A stretch of 64,000 bases of DNA from the NCBI RefSeq assembly GCF_004801405.1, contig NZ_SSOB01000002.1, positions 1-64,000 on the forward strand, read 5' to 3'. Made by a program: the position numbers and the translations under genes. A model generated the notes under the pieces. That model did no database searches. It saw only the letters and a program-made list of their open reading frames with translations, and had not been told where the DNA came from. This document shows, in pieces, positions 12,782 to 22,531 of this stretch. The first letter of the stretch is position 1, and each line of letters starts with the position of its first letter. The DNA comes from Cohnella fermenti (GTDB lineage Bacteria > Bacillota > Bacilli > Paenibacillales > Paenibacillaceae).

Positions 12782-13540
12782 TCAATGGTCTTCTTCGTGA
12801 ATACTTGCTTGTCCGATGTACACCATCGTCAACATCGTGAAGACGAAGGCCTGGATGGCGCCGACGAAGATACTGAAGCCTTGCCAGATCAGGAGCGCCG
12901 GAATGCCGACGAACCCCATCCCCATGATGACCCCGATCATGACTTCGCCCGCATAGATGTTGCCGAAGAGCCGCAATCCCAGCGTCAGCGGCTTCGCAAT
13001 CGTCTCGATCAGGTTGATCGGGAAGAAGAACGGCCACGGCTGGAAGTAGTGCTTCAGGTAGTGTTTGCGGTTATGACGGAAGCCTTGGATGTGGGAGATG
13101 ACGATAACCGTTAATGCCAGAGCCATTGTTACGGCCGCGTCTGCGGTAGGCGACTTCCACCAAGCGAAGTGCGCTTCCTCTTCCCCGTCCATGAACAACT
13201 CCATGCCCAGGAAGGTCGCGTGACCATGATGGGCTTCGGTGATAATATTGAAGGGAAGGCCCAGCATGTTGCCGATAAAGATATACATAATCAGCGTCAG
13301 GCCCAGACTCAGATAGACTTTGCCTCTCTTGAAGTCCGTTGCCATGCCAATGATGTTGCTAACGAACTCGACGACCCACTCCATGAAATTCTGCAGCTTG
13401 CCCGGATTCTCAACCGAGAGATTGCGAATCGCGAGACGCGCCAGGACAAAAGCGACAATGCTGGTCAATACGATCATAAAGAGAGCTGCGAGATCGAGCT
13501 TCTCACCGCCGATAAGAACAATGGGCGCTAAGTGTTCCAT
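12782..13540 (-). CDS. atpB: ATP synthase Fo a subunit
   Basis: 252 residues from the ATG at 13540, with GGGGTGA about 10 nt upstream; an ATG at 13564 inside atpI is the alternative. Several transmembrane helices are visible. The segment GLRLFGNIYAGEVMIGVIMG holds the essential Arg that faces the c-ring. Forms the ion channel with the c-ring. Starts one base after the atpI stop. Confidence 0.96.
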   Translation of the reverse strand: MEHLAPIVLIGGEKLDLAALFMIVLTSIVAFVLARLAIRNLSVENPGKLQNFMEWVVEFVSNIIGMATDFKRGKVYLSLGLTLIMYIFIGNMLGLPFNIITEAHHGHATFLGMELFMDGEEEAHFAWWKSPTADAAVTMALALTVIVISHIQGFRHNRKHYLKHYFQPWPFFFPINLIETIAKPLTLGLRLFGNIYAGEVMIGVIMGMGFVGIPALLIWQGFSIFVGAIQAFVFTMLTMVYIGQASIHEEDH

Positions 13541-13541
13541 G

Positions 13542-13952
13542 TTAGTGTTTCTCACCCCTTTCATCAGTGGGATGGTCGTCCGAACGACGACTTCTGGCGA
13601 CTAAACCCAATAGGAGTGTTGCCATCGGAGACACAATTAATCCCGTCGCCGTCGCGGCAAGATTAAAGTCCAGCACCCGCACGGAGATCACCCCGGCCAA
13701 GAGACCGAGACAAGCCCGAGACAGGAATCCGAGGCCGGAACGGGGCTTGCGTCCCGAGATGGCCGCATTGCCGAGCTGCACCAGCTTCCAGGCAAGATGC
13801 CAGGAGATGGCGAGACCGCCAACAACGCCGATCATGAACCCTCCGAACACATTCCGGAGTTCAGGCCATACAGCCCAACCCAGGCAACCCATGGACAAAA
13901 AAAAGAACGCAATTCTGGAAACGCGCTTGAGCAGAGCGGGTAAATCGTCCAT
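13542..13952 (-). CDS. atpI: ATP synthase subunit I
   Basis: 136 residues, four predicted hydrophobic segments (IAFFFLSMGCLGWAVW, FGGFMIGVVGGLAISWH, ACLGLLAGVISVRVL, ATATGLIVSPMATLLL). Size, topology and position directly before atpB identify subunit I, an assembly factor for the c-ring. The start codon overlaps the atpZ stop (TGATG). Confidence 0.85.
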   Translation of the reverse strand: MDDLPALLKRVSRIAFFFLSMGCLGWAVWPELRNVFGGFMIGVVGGLAISWHLAWKLVQLGNAAISGRKPRSGLGFLSRACLGLLAGVISVRVLDFNLAATATGLIVSPMATLLLGLVARSRRSDDHPTDERGEKH

Positions 13953-14203
13953 CACTTTCGCCTTTCTCCTGCGTACTTCCGAATCAAGGCGACCGCAGAG
14001 CCGATTCCGGCGACCAGCCCGACCCCAAGGCCGACCAGGTAAGCGTAATCCGTTCCGTTATCGCGATCGATCGCCGCGCCGATCCACCATCCCAGCCCCA
14101 CGCATACGGCCAATTCCGCGCCGAGTGCGGTGACAAGTCCGGCAGCCCGCCAAGGATTCTCATCCGGTGGCACAGGCGGCTGACGTTGGGAATCCGACAT
14201 CAT
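13952..14203 (-). CDS. atpZ: AtpZ-like small membrane protein of the ATP synthase operon
   Basis: 83 residues with two hydrophobic helices (GLVTALGAELAVCVGLGWWIGAAID and YLVGLGVGLVAGIGSAVALI). This matches the AtpZ/AtpI-like family that precedes atpI in Gram-positive operons; members have been linked to Mg2+/Ca2+ handling or Fo assembly. GGGAG lies 6 nt upstream of the ATG; a second ATG directly follows. First gene of the operon. Confidence 0.8.
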   Translation of the reverse strand: MMSDSQRQPPVPPDENPWRAAGLVTALGAELAVCVGLGWWIGAAIDRDNGTDYAYLVGLGVGLVAGIGSAVALIRKYAGERRK

Positions 14204-14314
14204 AGACCGCTCCCTTCGACGTCATTCGGTATAGCGAGCAAGGGGATACGCATCTGATTGCATCATTAGAAAAAGAGCCAAAGTAAGCCCTTTCTCCCCG
14301 AACGTTCCCGTTAT

Positions 14315-14343
14315 ATTGTATCGTCGGGCGAGTACCTTGTCAA
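14315..14343 (-). promoter_or_regulatory. Sigma-A promoter of the atp operon
   Basis: TTGACA (14343-14338), a 17-bp spacer and TACAAT (14320-14315) on the minus strand, giving a leader of about 105 nt before atpZ. The -35 and spacing are ideal. Confidence 0.85.
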
Positions 14344-14620
14344 TTCGCCTAAATATTAAGATTATGTGAACGAGCTCGGCAGAAACCGCATAACGGCGCG
14401 TTTTTCCCGGCTTCGCAAGCATACAGTTCAACTGTACACTGTATGTATATTTGTCCCCGATTCATTCTCGATTCCTTCCCGCTCCCCGATCCCGGCTGGC
14501 CAATCTCCATCGGAATCCTGGGAGAAGCGCCGAAGAGGAGGCCGGCATCCGCTCGATCGGGGCAGCTCCGTCCGCATTCCGCGCTCTCCCGCCGCGTCTG
14601 CGCAGCCTCCTCCTATGAAA
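14344..14620. other. Intergenic region between mnaA and the atp promoter
   Basis: No gene recognised. An 8-bp inverted repeat GAGGAGGC/GCCTCCTC with a loop of about 60 nt lies near the mnaA end and could be a weak terminator. Otherwise nothing was seen. Confidence 0.4.
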
Positions 14621-15763
14621 CTATCTTGCGCCGAAGCTGTCCGGCCGTTCGCCTCGGCCGAAGTGGTGCAGAATCGCCTGGGCGATGCGGCGCGACGCCC
14701 CGCCGTCCCCGTACGGATTGGCCGCCCGGCTCATCCGCGCGTACAGCTCCGAATCTGTCAGCAGCGCCTTCGTCCGGGCATATACGGCCTCTTCCTCCGT
14801 CCCGACCAGTTCGAGCGTGCCCGCCTTGACCCCTTCCGGCCGCTCCGTCGTCTCCCGGAGCACAAGCACCGGTACGCCGTAGGTCGGCGCTTCCTCCTGC
14901 AGGCCGCCCGAATCCGTCAGAATCAGGTGAGCGTGCGGATAGAAGTTGTGCAGCTCGACCACGTCGAGCGGGTCGATCAGCTTGATGCGCGGATGGTCGC
15001 CGAGAATTCGCTGCGCCGGCTCCTTCACCGCCGGATTCGGATGAACCGGGTAGACGATCGCGATGTCGTCGAACTCGTCGGCGATTCTCTTCACCGCCTG
15101 GAAGATGCGGCGATGAGGCTCGCCTTGCGATTCGCGGCGGTGCGCCGTCATCAGAATCAGCCGCTTGCCCTGCGCCCAGTCGAGCATCGGATGCGAGAAG
15201 TGTTCCGTCACCGTATATTGGAAGACATCCGTCACGGTGTTGCCCGTGATGTAGATGTTCTCCTCCGGCTTGTTCTCCTTCCGCAGATTGCCCGCCGACC
15301 AATCGGTCGGAGCGAAGTGCAGATCGGCCAGAACGCCGGTCAACTGCCGATTCATCTCCTCCGGATAAGGGTCCAGCTTATTCCACGTCCTCAGTCCCGC
15401 TTCCACGTGGCCGACCTTGATCTGCTGCAGGAACGAGGCATAGCTTGCCAGGAAGGTCGTCAGCGTATCGCCGTGCACGAGCACGAGATCGGGCTTCGCT
15501 TCCTTCAAGACGGGCTCAAGCCCCTGGAGGACCCGAACGGTGATCTCGTTCAAGGTCTGCTGGGCCTGCATGATATCCAGGTCGTAGTCCGGCTTGATCC
15601 GGAAGACGTCCAGCACCTGGTCCAGCATCTGGCGGTGCTGCGCCGTCACGCAGACGATCGGCTCGATCTGTCCCGGATACTTCTGCAGCTCCAGAATAAG
15701 CGGAGCCATCTTGATGGCTTCCGGCCTTACCCCGAATATGGTCATGACTTTAAGCGCGCTCAC
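14621..15763 (-). CDS. mnaA: UDP-N-acetylglucosamine 2-epimerase (non-hydrolysing), GTG start
   Basis: 380 residues from the GTG at 15763, which has GGGGAGG 8 nt upstream. An upstream in-frame ATG at 15811 lies inside upp and lacks a ribosome site. The N-terminus (LKVMTIFGVRPEAIKMAPL) and length match Bacillus MnaA. Conserved GHVEAGLRTW, MTAHRRES and LTDSGGLQEEAP segments bind the UDP-sugar. It interconverts UDP-GlcNAc and UDP-ManNAc for wall teichoic acid linkage or capsule. It sits 34 bp downstream of upp. Confidence 0.95.
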   Translation of the reverse strand: MSALKVMTIFGVRPEAIKMAPLILELQKYPGQIEPIVCVTAQHRQMLDQVLDVFRIKPDYDLDIMQAQQTLNEITVRVLQGLEPVLKEAKPDLVLVHGDTLTTFLASYASFLQQIKVGHVEAGLRTWNKLDPYPEEMNRQLTGVLADLHFAPTDWSAGNLRKENKPEENIYITGNTVTDVFQYTVTEHFSHPMLDWAQGKRLILMTAHRRESQGEPHRRIFQAVKRIADEFDDIAIVYPVHPNPAVKEPAQRILGDHPRIKLIDPLDVVELHNFYPHAHLILTDSGGLQEEAPTYGVPVLVLRETTERPEGVKAGTLELVGTEEEAVYARTKALLTDSELYARMSRAANPYGDGGASRRIAQAILHHFGRGERPDSFGAR

Positions 15764-15797
15764 GTCGGCCGCCTCCCCAAGCTGTCCGGATTCCCGG

Positions 15798-16427
15798 TTA
15801 TTTCGTTCCATACAAGCGGTCGCCCGCGTCGCCCAGCCCCGGAACGATATACCCGTGATCGTTCAGATACTGATCGAGAGCCGCCACGTAGATGTCGATG
15901 TCCGGATGCGCCTCCTGCACCGCCTTGACTCCTTCCGGAGCCGCGATCAGGCAGACGAGCTTCGTCGGCCGACAGCCTCTCTTCTTCAGCGCGGCGATGG
16001 CCGCATTCGCGGACCCGCCCGTCGCGAGCATCGGATCGAGAACGATCAGCTCCCGCTCCGTCACGTCCGACGGCACGCTGAAGTAGTATTCGACCGGCTT
16101 AAGCGTCTCCGGATCGCGGTAGAGGCCGATATGCCCCACCTTAGCGGAAGGAAGCAGCTTCAGCATTCCCTCCACCATGCCGAGCCCCGCGCGCAGAATC
16201 GGGATCAGCCCGAGCATCCTCCCGGCGACAACCTTCCCTTCCGCCTTGGCGACCGGAGTCTCGACCGTCACCGTCTCAAGCGGAATATCGCGGGTTACCT
16301 CGTAAGCCATTAATGTCGACAATTCGTCCACCAGTTCGCGGAATTGTTTGGTGTCCGTATGTTTGTCGCGCAGAAAAGTCACTTTATGCTGGATCAGCGG
16401 ATGATCGCAGACGGTGAAACGACCCAA
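15798..16427 (-). CDS. upp: Uracil phosphoribosyltransferase, TTG start
   Basis: 209 residues from the TTG at 16427 (GGGGAGG 6-7 nt upstream), exactly the length of Bacillus Upp. The longer ATG-initiated frame would run through this ribosome site. Conserved [14 protein letters not shown] (here [13 protein letters not shown]), the PRPP-binding [11 protein letters not shown] and the C-terminal [13 protein letters not shown] are present. Converts uracil and PRPP to UMP (salvage). In Bacillus it follows glyA directly; here glyA is 26 kb away. Confidence 0.96.
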   Translation of the reverse strand: MGRFTVCDHPLIQHKVTFLRDKHTDTKQFRELVDELSTLMAYEVTRDIPLETVTVETPVAKAEGKVVAGRMLGLIPILRAGLGMVEGMLKLLPSAKVGHIGLYRDPETLKPVEYYFSVPSDVTERELIVLDPMLATGGSANAAIAALKKRGCRPTKLVCLIAAPEGVKAVQEAHPDIDIYVAALDQYLNDHGYIVPGLGDAGDRLYGTK

Positions 16428-16464
16428 AAGATTCCTCCCCTTCCTCCGTTCGTCTTGCGTGTCC

Positions 16465-16473
16465 ATTATATCA
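16465..16473 (-). promoter_or_regulatory. Extended -10 promoter of upp
   Basis: On the minus strand TG-A-TATAAT (TATAAT at 16470-16465) lies about 38 nt upstream of the upp start. The -35 is poor (TGCGCA-like), as expected for an extended -10 element. Confidence 0.6.
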
Positions 16474-16562
16474 TTGTCTCCCGTAGTGCGCACTCCATCC
16501 TGCGAAGTCGCGAATTCCCTCGAACGAAGGCGCTTAAGCGGTCGCTTCCCGTTCCATATCTG

Positions 16563-16571
16563 TGATACAAT
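16563..16571 (+). promoter_or_regulatory. Extended -10 promoter of the AraC-type regulator
   Basis: TG-A-TACAAT with TACAAT at 16566-16571, about 120 nt before the AraC-family start. No convincing -35. Nearby CGCTTAAGCG (16531-16540) is a perfect palindrome of unknown meaning. Confidence 0.45.
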
Positions 16572-16689
16572 CGTGAAGTAAACCGCTTAATCTTCCGAAT
16601 GACAACGCTTCCAGATAATGATTGTCCGGCATCGCCCGCCACCCGCCCTCGAAGGCGCAATCGGCAACGTCGAATCCAGGAGGAATGGT

Positions 16690-18915
16690 ATGCTTCGCAG
16701 TTGGTACTTCCGATTAATGATCTCGTATTTCCCCATCGTCCTGCTCACCTTCTTCATCCTCGTCTCCTCCTCCTACCTCATCGTGAACGAGATCTCCCGG
16801 GAGGAGACGAAGAAGGCGGACGCCGCCACGACGGAGTATACGATCGACAACCTGGAGCGGGCCGCGCACGACATCGAGCTGGCGCTCTCGAACGAGGCGG
16901 TCAAGAATCCGGACTACTACGCCTACCTGAACCAGTCGGACAACCGCGAAGTCAAGTACAGCATCGTTCGCAGCATCGCCGCGTTCGTCAAGAACAACGA
17001 GCTGGTCGAGTCGGCGTATCTCTACCGCGCTTCGGACGGCGCCGTTCTGACCGAGAACGGCCAGATCGACCTCGAGCTGTTCGCCGACCGCGCCTTCCTC
17101 GAGCAGGCATGGGACAACCGGACGTACCGGGGCTGGTCCCCGCTTCGCACCTACCAGGAATCCGCTACCGACCAAGCGGCCCGGGTCATCACCTTGTACA
17201 AGAGCGCCCCGCTTCCCTTCGGCAGCGAAGGGCTGCTCGTCGTCAACGTCAGCATGTACGGGCTGGAGACGATGATCGGCAGCATGACGAATCACAGCCT
17301 GTCGTTCCTGCACATTGCCGATTCCGCCGGCCAGGTCGTCTACCCGCGCGACAACGGCGTGGACGCGGTCGACACGGGCAAGGTGCTCACGACGGCCCGC
17401 TCGGAATTGCTCGACTGGACGTTCACGAGCGGCCTGCAGCATTCGCAACTGTTCGGCTGGGTATCGGTCGTCTCCTATGTCTGGGTAGGCGTCGCTCTGC
17501 TGACTCTTGTTGCCGCCCTGCTCTACGTCGTCTGGATCTCCAAGCGCAACTACAAGCCGATTCAATTGATGATGAACCGGATTCAGACGCTGCAGTTCCA
17601 GAGCGACCGCTCGCCCGTCAAGCTGGACGACCTCTCGCGCATCGACCGTGCCCTGGAGGACCTCATCCATCAATCGGTCGATTACGAGCAGCAGCAGCGG
17701 GAGAACCTCATCATCGAGCGCCGCCAATTGCTGTTCGACCTCGTGAACGGCGGCTTGTCCGCGCAGGAGAACGAGCGCATCCGGAAGCTGCGGCTTCTGC
17801 CCGAGGGAGGCGAATTCGCCGTCGTCGCCATGCGGCTGAACCGCTACGAGGAATTCTGCGCGGTCAACACGCCCGGCGAGCAGAACATGCTGAAGTTCGC
17901 GCTCGGCAACGTCATGCAGGAGGTGCTGCGCGGCAGGGAGCTGGACGGCTGGGGCGAATGGCTCGCTCCGGACCGGATGGTCTACATCCTGTCCTCGCCG
18001 CCGAGCCGTTCGGACTTGAAGCCGCGCATCAGAGAGAGCGCCGCCATGGCGGGCGACTGGATCGAGACCCATCTGCGGCTCTCCCTGTCCTTCGCCGTCG
18101 GCAGCGTCGCCGCACGCTGGGCCGAGCTGCCCGCCTCCTACCGGGACGCGCTTGCCGCGCTGAACCGGACCATCTCGATCGGACACGGCCCCGTCACGGA
18201 CATCGACGACGTCCCGAGCGAGCAGAAGCCCGAGATGTTCCAGTACATGCAGCTATGCGCCGAATGCGTCCAAGAGTTCCGCTTGACGAACGAGCGCTGG
18301 CGCGAATGCCTCGACCAGATCTTCCGCCAGATGGAAGCTGACGCCCCGAAGGACGAGGACGTCCACTCGCTGATGCGGCTGCTGCTGCAGATGCTCGGCC
18401 GCGAGCTGAAGGACCTGTCCGGCAGCCTGCGCGACTGCTTCGAGGGAGCGCAGGCCTCCGACTGGGCGGACAAGCTCGCTTCGGGCACGTCGCTGGCACA
18501 GATGAGAACCCTGTCGCTTGAATATATGAACGAGATTTACAGAACCTATGTCAGCGTCAGCGAGACGAAGAGCTACCGCGCCATGATCGCGGAGATTCGC
18601 AGCTACATTCAAGAGAACTTCGCCGATCCCGATCTGTCCCTGAAGCACCTCAGCGATCGGTTCCAGATCACGGGCAAATACGCCAGCTACTTGTTCAAGC
18701 AGGAGTACGACATGAAGTTCGTCGACTTCCTCGTCAAGCTGCGCATGCAGCATGCCGAGCATCTGCTGGCGGAGACTGACGACACAATCCAATCGATTGC
18801 CATGCAGGTGGGCTACGCCAACTCCATCACGTTCGGACGGGTATTCAAGCGCACGGCCGGCGTCACCCCGGGCGACTACCGGAAGCTGAGGATGACCCCC
18901 TCCAGCTTCATCTGA
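16690..18915 (+). CDS. Membrane-anchored AraC-family transcriptional regulator (two-TM extracellular sensor)
   Basis: 741 residues; the ATG at 16690 has AGGAGG 7 nt upstream. A transmembrane helix at about 8-30 and another at about 255-283 enclose an extracellular domain of about 225 residues. A cytoplasmic linker with a coiled segment follows, then a C-terminal AraC double HTH (about 633-735; LKHLSDRFQITGKYASYLFK and IQSIAMQVGYANSITFGRVFK). This architecture is widespread in Paenibacillus next to LplABC-type ABC importers, where it is thought to sense extracellular sugar or binding-protein complexes directly. Here the importer starts 950 bp downstream on the same strand, so that is the probable target. 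The ligand is unknown. Confidence 0.9.
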   Translation: MLRSWYFRLMISYFPIVLLTFFILVSSSYLIVNEISREETKKADAATTEYTIDNLERAAHDIELALSNEAVKNPDYYAYLNQSDNREVKYSIVRSIAAFVKNNELVESAYLYRASDGAVLTENGQIDLELFADRAFLEQAWDNRTYRGWSPLRTYQESATDQAARVITLYKSAPLPFGSEGLLVVNVSMYGLETMIGSMTNHSLSFLHIADSAGQVVYPRDNGVDAVDTGKVLTTARSELLDWTFTSGLQHSQLFGWVSVVSYVWVGVALLTLVAALLYVVWISKRNYKPIQLMMNRIQTLQFQSDRSPVKLDDLSRIDRALEDLIHQSVDYEQQQRENLIIERRQLLFDLVNGGLSAQENERIRKLRLLPEGGEFAVVAMRLNRYEEFCAVNTPGEQNMLKFALGNVMQEVLRGRELDGWGEWLAPDRMVYILSSPPSRSDLKPRIRESAAMAGDWIETHLRLSLSFAVGSVAARWAELPASYRDALAALNRTISIGHGPVTDIDDVPSEQKPEMFQYMQLCAECVQEFRLTNERWRECLDQIFRQMEADAPKDEDVHSLMRLLLQMLGRELKDLSGSLRDCFEGAQASDWADKLASGTSLAQMRTLSLEYMNEIYRTYVSVSETKSYRAMIAEIRSYIQENFADPDLSLKHLSDRFQITGKYASYLFKQEYDMKFVDFLVKLRMQHAEHLLAETDDTIQSIAMQVGYANSITFGRVFKRTAGVTPGDYRKLRMTPSSFI

Positions 18916-19218
18916 TTCAACCTTTAAGCCTCTGCGCGATCAGCGCGGGGCGATCGGAGCCGGGCGATTAGAGCAAGGCTGGCCAGCGCGGGGCGATCAA
19001 AGTTGGCCGATCCGATAGGCCAAGCCCAACTCGCCTCCGCCGACCACCATTTGCATGCTAAAGATATGCGGCAAATCCGCACAACGACAGCCAGTTCCGC
19101 GGCCGCTGCTTCCGCATTGTCGCTCTCGTCACCGCCGCCGTCGTCGCGTTCCCTAACGCGCCCTCTCTGCCTCGCGTCTCACCGACATGCCGACCGCACC
19201 GGACCCGATGCTGGATTG
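18916..19218. other. Intergenic region after the AraC-type gene
   Basis: No gene recognised. The first part carries imperfect repeats of GCGGGGCGATC and GATCAGAGC type just after the stop codon. The rest is non-descript before the hairpin array starting at 19219. Confidence 0.5.
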
Positions 19219-19435
19219 TATGCTAGAAACCTACCGCCAGGGGCCCTAAACAGCCAATTTTATGTTAAAAACCGCATACAATTGCCGCCCAGAAGCCCCC
19301 GTTGGCCGATTTAATGCTAAAAACCGCTTATATTTGCCGCTCGGACGCCTCCGACAGCTATTTTTATGCTATAAATCGCATTCATTTCCCGAGAAGCCTC
19401 CTCCGACGCCGATTGTATATGAAAATCCGCATTTA
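19219..19435. repeat. Intergenic hairpin array, five cores at about 51-52 bp spacing
   Basis: Cores of the type TATGCTAAAAACCGCAT lie near 19219, 19261, 19313 and 19365, with the fifth around 19416-19431. Spacing is 42, 52, 52 and 51. The core is the reverse orientation of the TATGCGGTTTTTCACAT cores elsewhere in the window. It lies between the AraC-type gene and the importer lipoprotein gene. Confidence 0.85.
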
Positions 19436-19769
19436 TTTTATGCACGAGGGTACCGTGAATAAGACAGAGGTCCGTTCACCGCATATCGTCGCCCAAGCTG
19501 CCCGTTGCCGTCCGGCGCGCCGATGCGGATTTTCGCACAACTCCGCCCTGCATCGGAGGCTTACGTCCGTCATGAAGAGGATGCCGGGGAAATCCAGCGT
19601 TGAATCTGCCCATCCGGAATCCGGTTTACTGCGGGAAAACAGTGCTGTCCACACAAGGAAAACCGCTTAACCACGCGCTTTATCCGCTCCGGTTTGCTCT
19701 CCCGAAACTGGTTTATTGCCGCTCCGGCGGGACGGTGACATACTGGGGACATTCCGAATCAAGCCTGAT

Positions 19770-19783
19770 TGGAAACGCATTCA
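19770..19783. promoter_or_regulatory. Possible CcpA cre site upstream of the importer operon
   Basis: TGGAAACGCATTCA fits the relaxed cre pattern TGNAARCGNWWNCA and lies 80 bp before the lipoprotein start. If real, the importer is subject to carbon catabolite repression. One short match only. Confidence 0.4.
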
Positions 19784-19863
19784 GAGAACGAGGCAACATG
19801 TTGGATAATCGGCGATTGTTCGGATGCATTCACACTTTCACAATTGAAAAAGGGGATGAACGC

Positions 19864-21492
19864 ATGGTTAAGAAGTTGAACAAACACAGCATGCACAAGA
19901 AGACAGCCGGGCTGCTGGCGCTTACGCTCGCCGGCACGGCACTGCTGTCCGCCTGCGGCAACAATAATAACAACGGCGGCGACACCGCAAGCGCCACGTC
20001 GAGCGCTTCCGCCGCTCCATCCGGCAAGGCGATCACGTTAAAGGTCGAAGTGTTCGACCGCGGCAATGCGCCGGACGGCATGTCCATTACGAACAACTAT
20101 CTGACGAAGTTCGTGCAAGACAACTTCGGCACGCCGAACAACATCAAGGTCGAATTCGTGCCGGTTCCGCGCTCCGAGGAAGTCAACAAGCTGAACGTTC
20201 TGATGGCGAGCGGAAGCGACGTTCCCGATATTGTTTTCACCTATGATTCCAGCACCTTCTTCCGTTACGCGCAGCAAGGCGGCTTGACCGACCTGAGCGA
20301 ACTGCTCGATCAATACGGGCCGAACCTGAAGGAATTCATTGGGGAAGACACTCTGGCCTATGGCGTCGTCGAAGGCACGCAATACGGCGTACCGGCCAGA
20401 CGGACCCACCTGGGCAAGTATTCCTCCTTCATTCGCACGGACTGGCTCGACAAGCTCGGACTCGGATCTCCGACGACGACCGACGAGCTGTACAACGTCC
20501 TCAAGGCTTTCAAGGAGAAGGACCCCGGCAACACGGGCGGCAAGGTCATCCCGCTTGGCATGACGATCGCTCCGGCCCAATACGAGCCGCTGATCTGGTC
20601 GTTTATCCAACCGGCGACGGAAGAGGAGCTTTACACGCTGACCAGCGGCACCCGCGATCTCCCGATTCTGCTGCCGGGCTTCAAGGATGCGCTGCAATTC
20701 ATGAACAAGGCGTACAACGAAGGGCTTATGAGCCTTGACTTCGGCCTCGACAAGGACAAAACGAAGCTCGGCCAAGACGTCGCGAACGGTCTCGTCGGCT
20801 TCTACAGCGAAGACGACATGAACCCGTTCTATAAGGACGGCTCCGTCGATACGCTGCGGGCGAACAATCCGACTGCCGTGCTCTCCGCCGTCGACGTCTA
20901 CACGAACTCGGAAGGCAAGCATGCGAAGCCGGAGTACACGCCGATCGGCATGTACCTCATGATTCCGAAGGCGAGCAAGAACGCCGAAGCGGCCATTAAG
21001 TACCTCGACTGGATGGCGTCCGGAGACAACCTGTTCCAGATGCAGAACGGCGTCGAAGGCGAGAACTACACCCTGGAGGACGGCGTTCCGGTCACGATCG
21101 CCGATCAGTCCGACGAGTTCCGCAACCGCCTCTACAATCAAGGCGATATGGCGATCATCTCCAACGGCAAGTCGCTCGGCAGCGCCGACCTGAACGTCGA
21201 AGCTTACGTGAAGGGCATGCCGGAAGCGAACCAGGACGAGACTCGCAAGGCGATGACGATCTCCCGCTCCGATACGATCAAGCCGATTCGCTTCGACCGG
21301 CCGATCGAATCCCAAGCGAAGTACGGAACTACTCTGCAAGACAAGTTCGAAGAGATGCTTGTCAAGACGACAATGGCGAAGCCGGATCAGTTCGACAGCA
21401 CCTACGAGGCGATGCTGAAGGATTACATGGCAAGCGGCGGTCAAGCGGTTCTTGAAGAGCGTCAACAGGCCTATGCCGCTATGACAAAATAA
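19864..21492 (+). CDS. Sugar ABC transporter substrate-binding lipoprotein (LplA-like)
   Basis: 542 residues. The ATG at 19864 has AAAGGGGA upstream and begins a lipoprotein signal peptide with lipobox LLSAC, Cys31. A Ser/Ala linker and a family 1 solute-binding fold follow (motifs SGSDVPDIVFTYDSSTFFRYAQQGGLTDLSELL and a Trp-rich middle). Large LplA/YtcQ-type receptors of this length bind oligosaccharides and deliver them to two permeases; the ATPase is normally a shared MsmX-like protein encoded elsewhere, and none is present here. First gene of an importer operon with the two permeases downstream. Confidence 0.9.
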   Translation: MVKKLNKHSMHKKTAGLLALTLAGTALLSACGNNNNNGGDTASATSSASAAPSGKAITLKVEVFDRGNAPDGMSITNNYLTKFVQDNFGTPNNIKVEFVPVPRSEEVNKLNVLMASGSDVPDIVFTYDSSTFFRYAQQGGLTDLSELLDQYGPNLKEFIGEDTLAYGVVEGTQYGVPARRTHLGKYSSFIRTDWLDKLGLGSPTTTDELYNVLKAFKEKDPGNTGGKVIPLGMTIAPAQYEPLIWSFIQPATEEELYTLTSGTRDLPILLPGFKDALQFMNKAYNEGLMSLDFGLDKDKTKLGQDVANGLVGFYSEDDMNPFYKDGSVDTLRANNPTAVLSAVDVYTNSEGKHAKPEYTPIGMYLMIPKASKNAEAAIKYLDWMASGDNLFQMQNGVEGENYTLEDGVPVTIADQSDEFRNRLYNQGDMAIISNGKSLGSADLNVEAYVKGMPEANQDETRKAMTISRSDTIKPIRFDRPIESQAKYGTTLQDKFEEMLVKTTMAKPDQFDSTYEAMLKDYMASGGQAVLEERQQAYAAMTK

Positions 21493-21578
21493 TCCGGCCC
21501 GAGGGCCGCGCGTCCGGGAGGAGCCCCTTGCGGGTTCCTCCTTAGACGCACTCCCTAGCCGAAGGAGGCATCCCCGCT

Positions 21579-22481
21579 TTGAATGCGACCCGATATATCC
21601 GCAGATATTGGCAGTTGTACGCTCTTCTTGTCCTGCCCGTGCTCTACTTCGCCATCTTCAAATACGGTCCGATGTACGGCGTCATTATCGCGTTCAAGGA
21701 CTTCAACTTTTTCCAGGGCATCAACGGAAGCAAGTGGATCGGCTTCGATGCCTTCCGCGAAGTGTTCGCGATGCGCGACTTCTACAAGACGCTTCGCAAT
21801 ACGCTGATGCTCAACCTTCTGGACCTTATCGTCTCGTTCCCGGCGCCGCTTTTTATCGCCATTATGCTCTATGAGCTGAGAACCGCTTGGTTCCGCAAGC
21901 TGTCGCAGACGATTCTGTACATCCCGCACTTCATCTCCTGGATCATCATTGGCGGTATCGCTTACCAGGTATTCGGCACGCAATCCGGCATGCTGAACAA
22001 CATCATTACCTCGTTCGGCTTCGACGCCGTTCCGTTCCTTACCAACAAGAGCTACTGGCTCATTACGTATCTGGCCATCGGCGTATGGCAGAGCGCAGGC
22101 TGGGGCACGATCATCTACCTGGCTGCGCTGACCGGTCTCAACCGCGAGCTGTTCGAAGCCGCCGAGGTGGACGGAGCCGGCCGCATGCGGCGCATCTGGA
22201 GCATCACGCTTCCAAGCCTTAAGCCGACCATCGTGACCCTGCTGATCATCAACATCGGGCACATGATCTCGATCGGCTTCGACCGTCCGTATATTATCGG
22301 CAACACCACCGTACGCGAATATTCCGACGTCCTCAGTACGTTCGTTTACCGGGTCGGCTTGGAGTCCGGCCAATATACATTGGCAACCGTCGTCGGCTTG
22401 TTCCAGGCCGTTGTCGGCCTCGTGTTCGTCCTCGGGTCCAATTACGTCTCCAAGAAGCTGGCGGATCAGAGCATTCTGTAG
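21579..22481 (+). CDS. Sugar ABC transporter permease LplB-type, TTG start
   Basis: 300 residues from a TTG at 21579 with AAGGAGG 9 nt upstream; the ATG at 21583 is out of frame. Six hydrophobic helices are visible, and the EAA loop (NRELFEAAEVDGAGRMRRIWSITLPSLKP) contacts the ATPase. The N-terminus YWQLYALLVLPVLYFAIFKYGPMYG is characteristic of LplB/YteP permeases. 86 bp after the lipoprotein gene. Confidence 0.93.
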   Translation: MNATRYIRRYWQLYALLVLPVLYFAIFKYGPMYGVIIAFKDFNFFQGINGSKWIGFDAFREVFAMRDFYKTLRNTLMLNLLDLIVSFPAPLFIAIMLYELRTAWFRKLSQTILYIPHFISWIIIGGIAYQVFGTQSGMLNNIITSFGFDAVPFLTNKSYWLITYLAIGVWQSAGWGTIIYLAALTGLNRELFEAAEVDGAGRMRRIWSITLPSLKPTIVTLLIINIGHMISIGFDRPYIIGNTTVREYSDVLSTFVYRVGLESGQYTLATVVGLFQAVVGLVFVLGSNYVSKKLADQSIL

Positions 22482-22531
22482 AGGAATGCGGCATCCGGGA
22501 AGCTATCGAATTACGGAAAGGAGCATAAGCC

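Noticed and set aside
16531..16540. CGCTTAAGCG palindrome as an operator of the AraC-type gene
   Set aside because: AraC-family sites are usually not short palindromes; a single 10-bp match is weak evidence.
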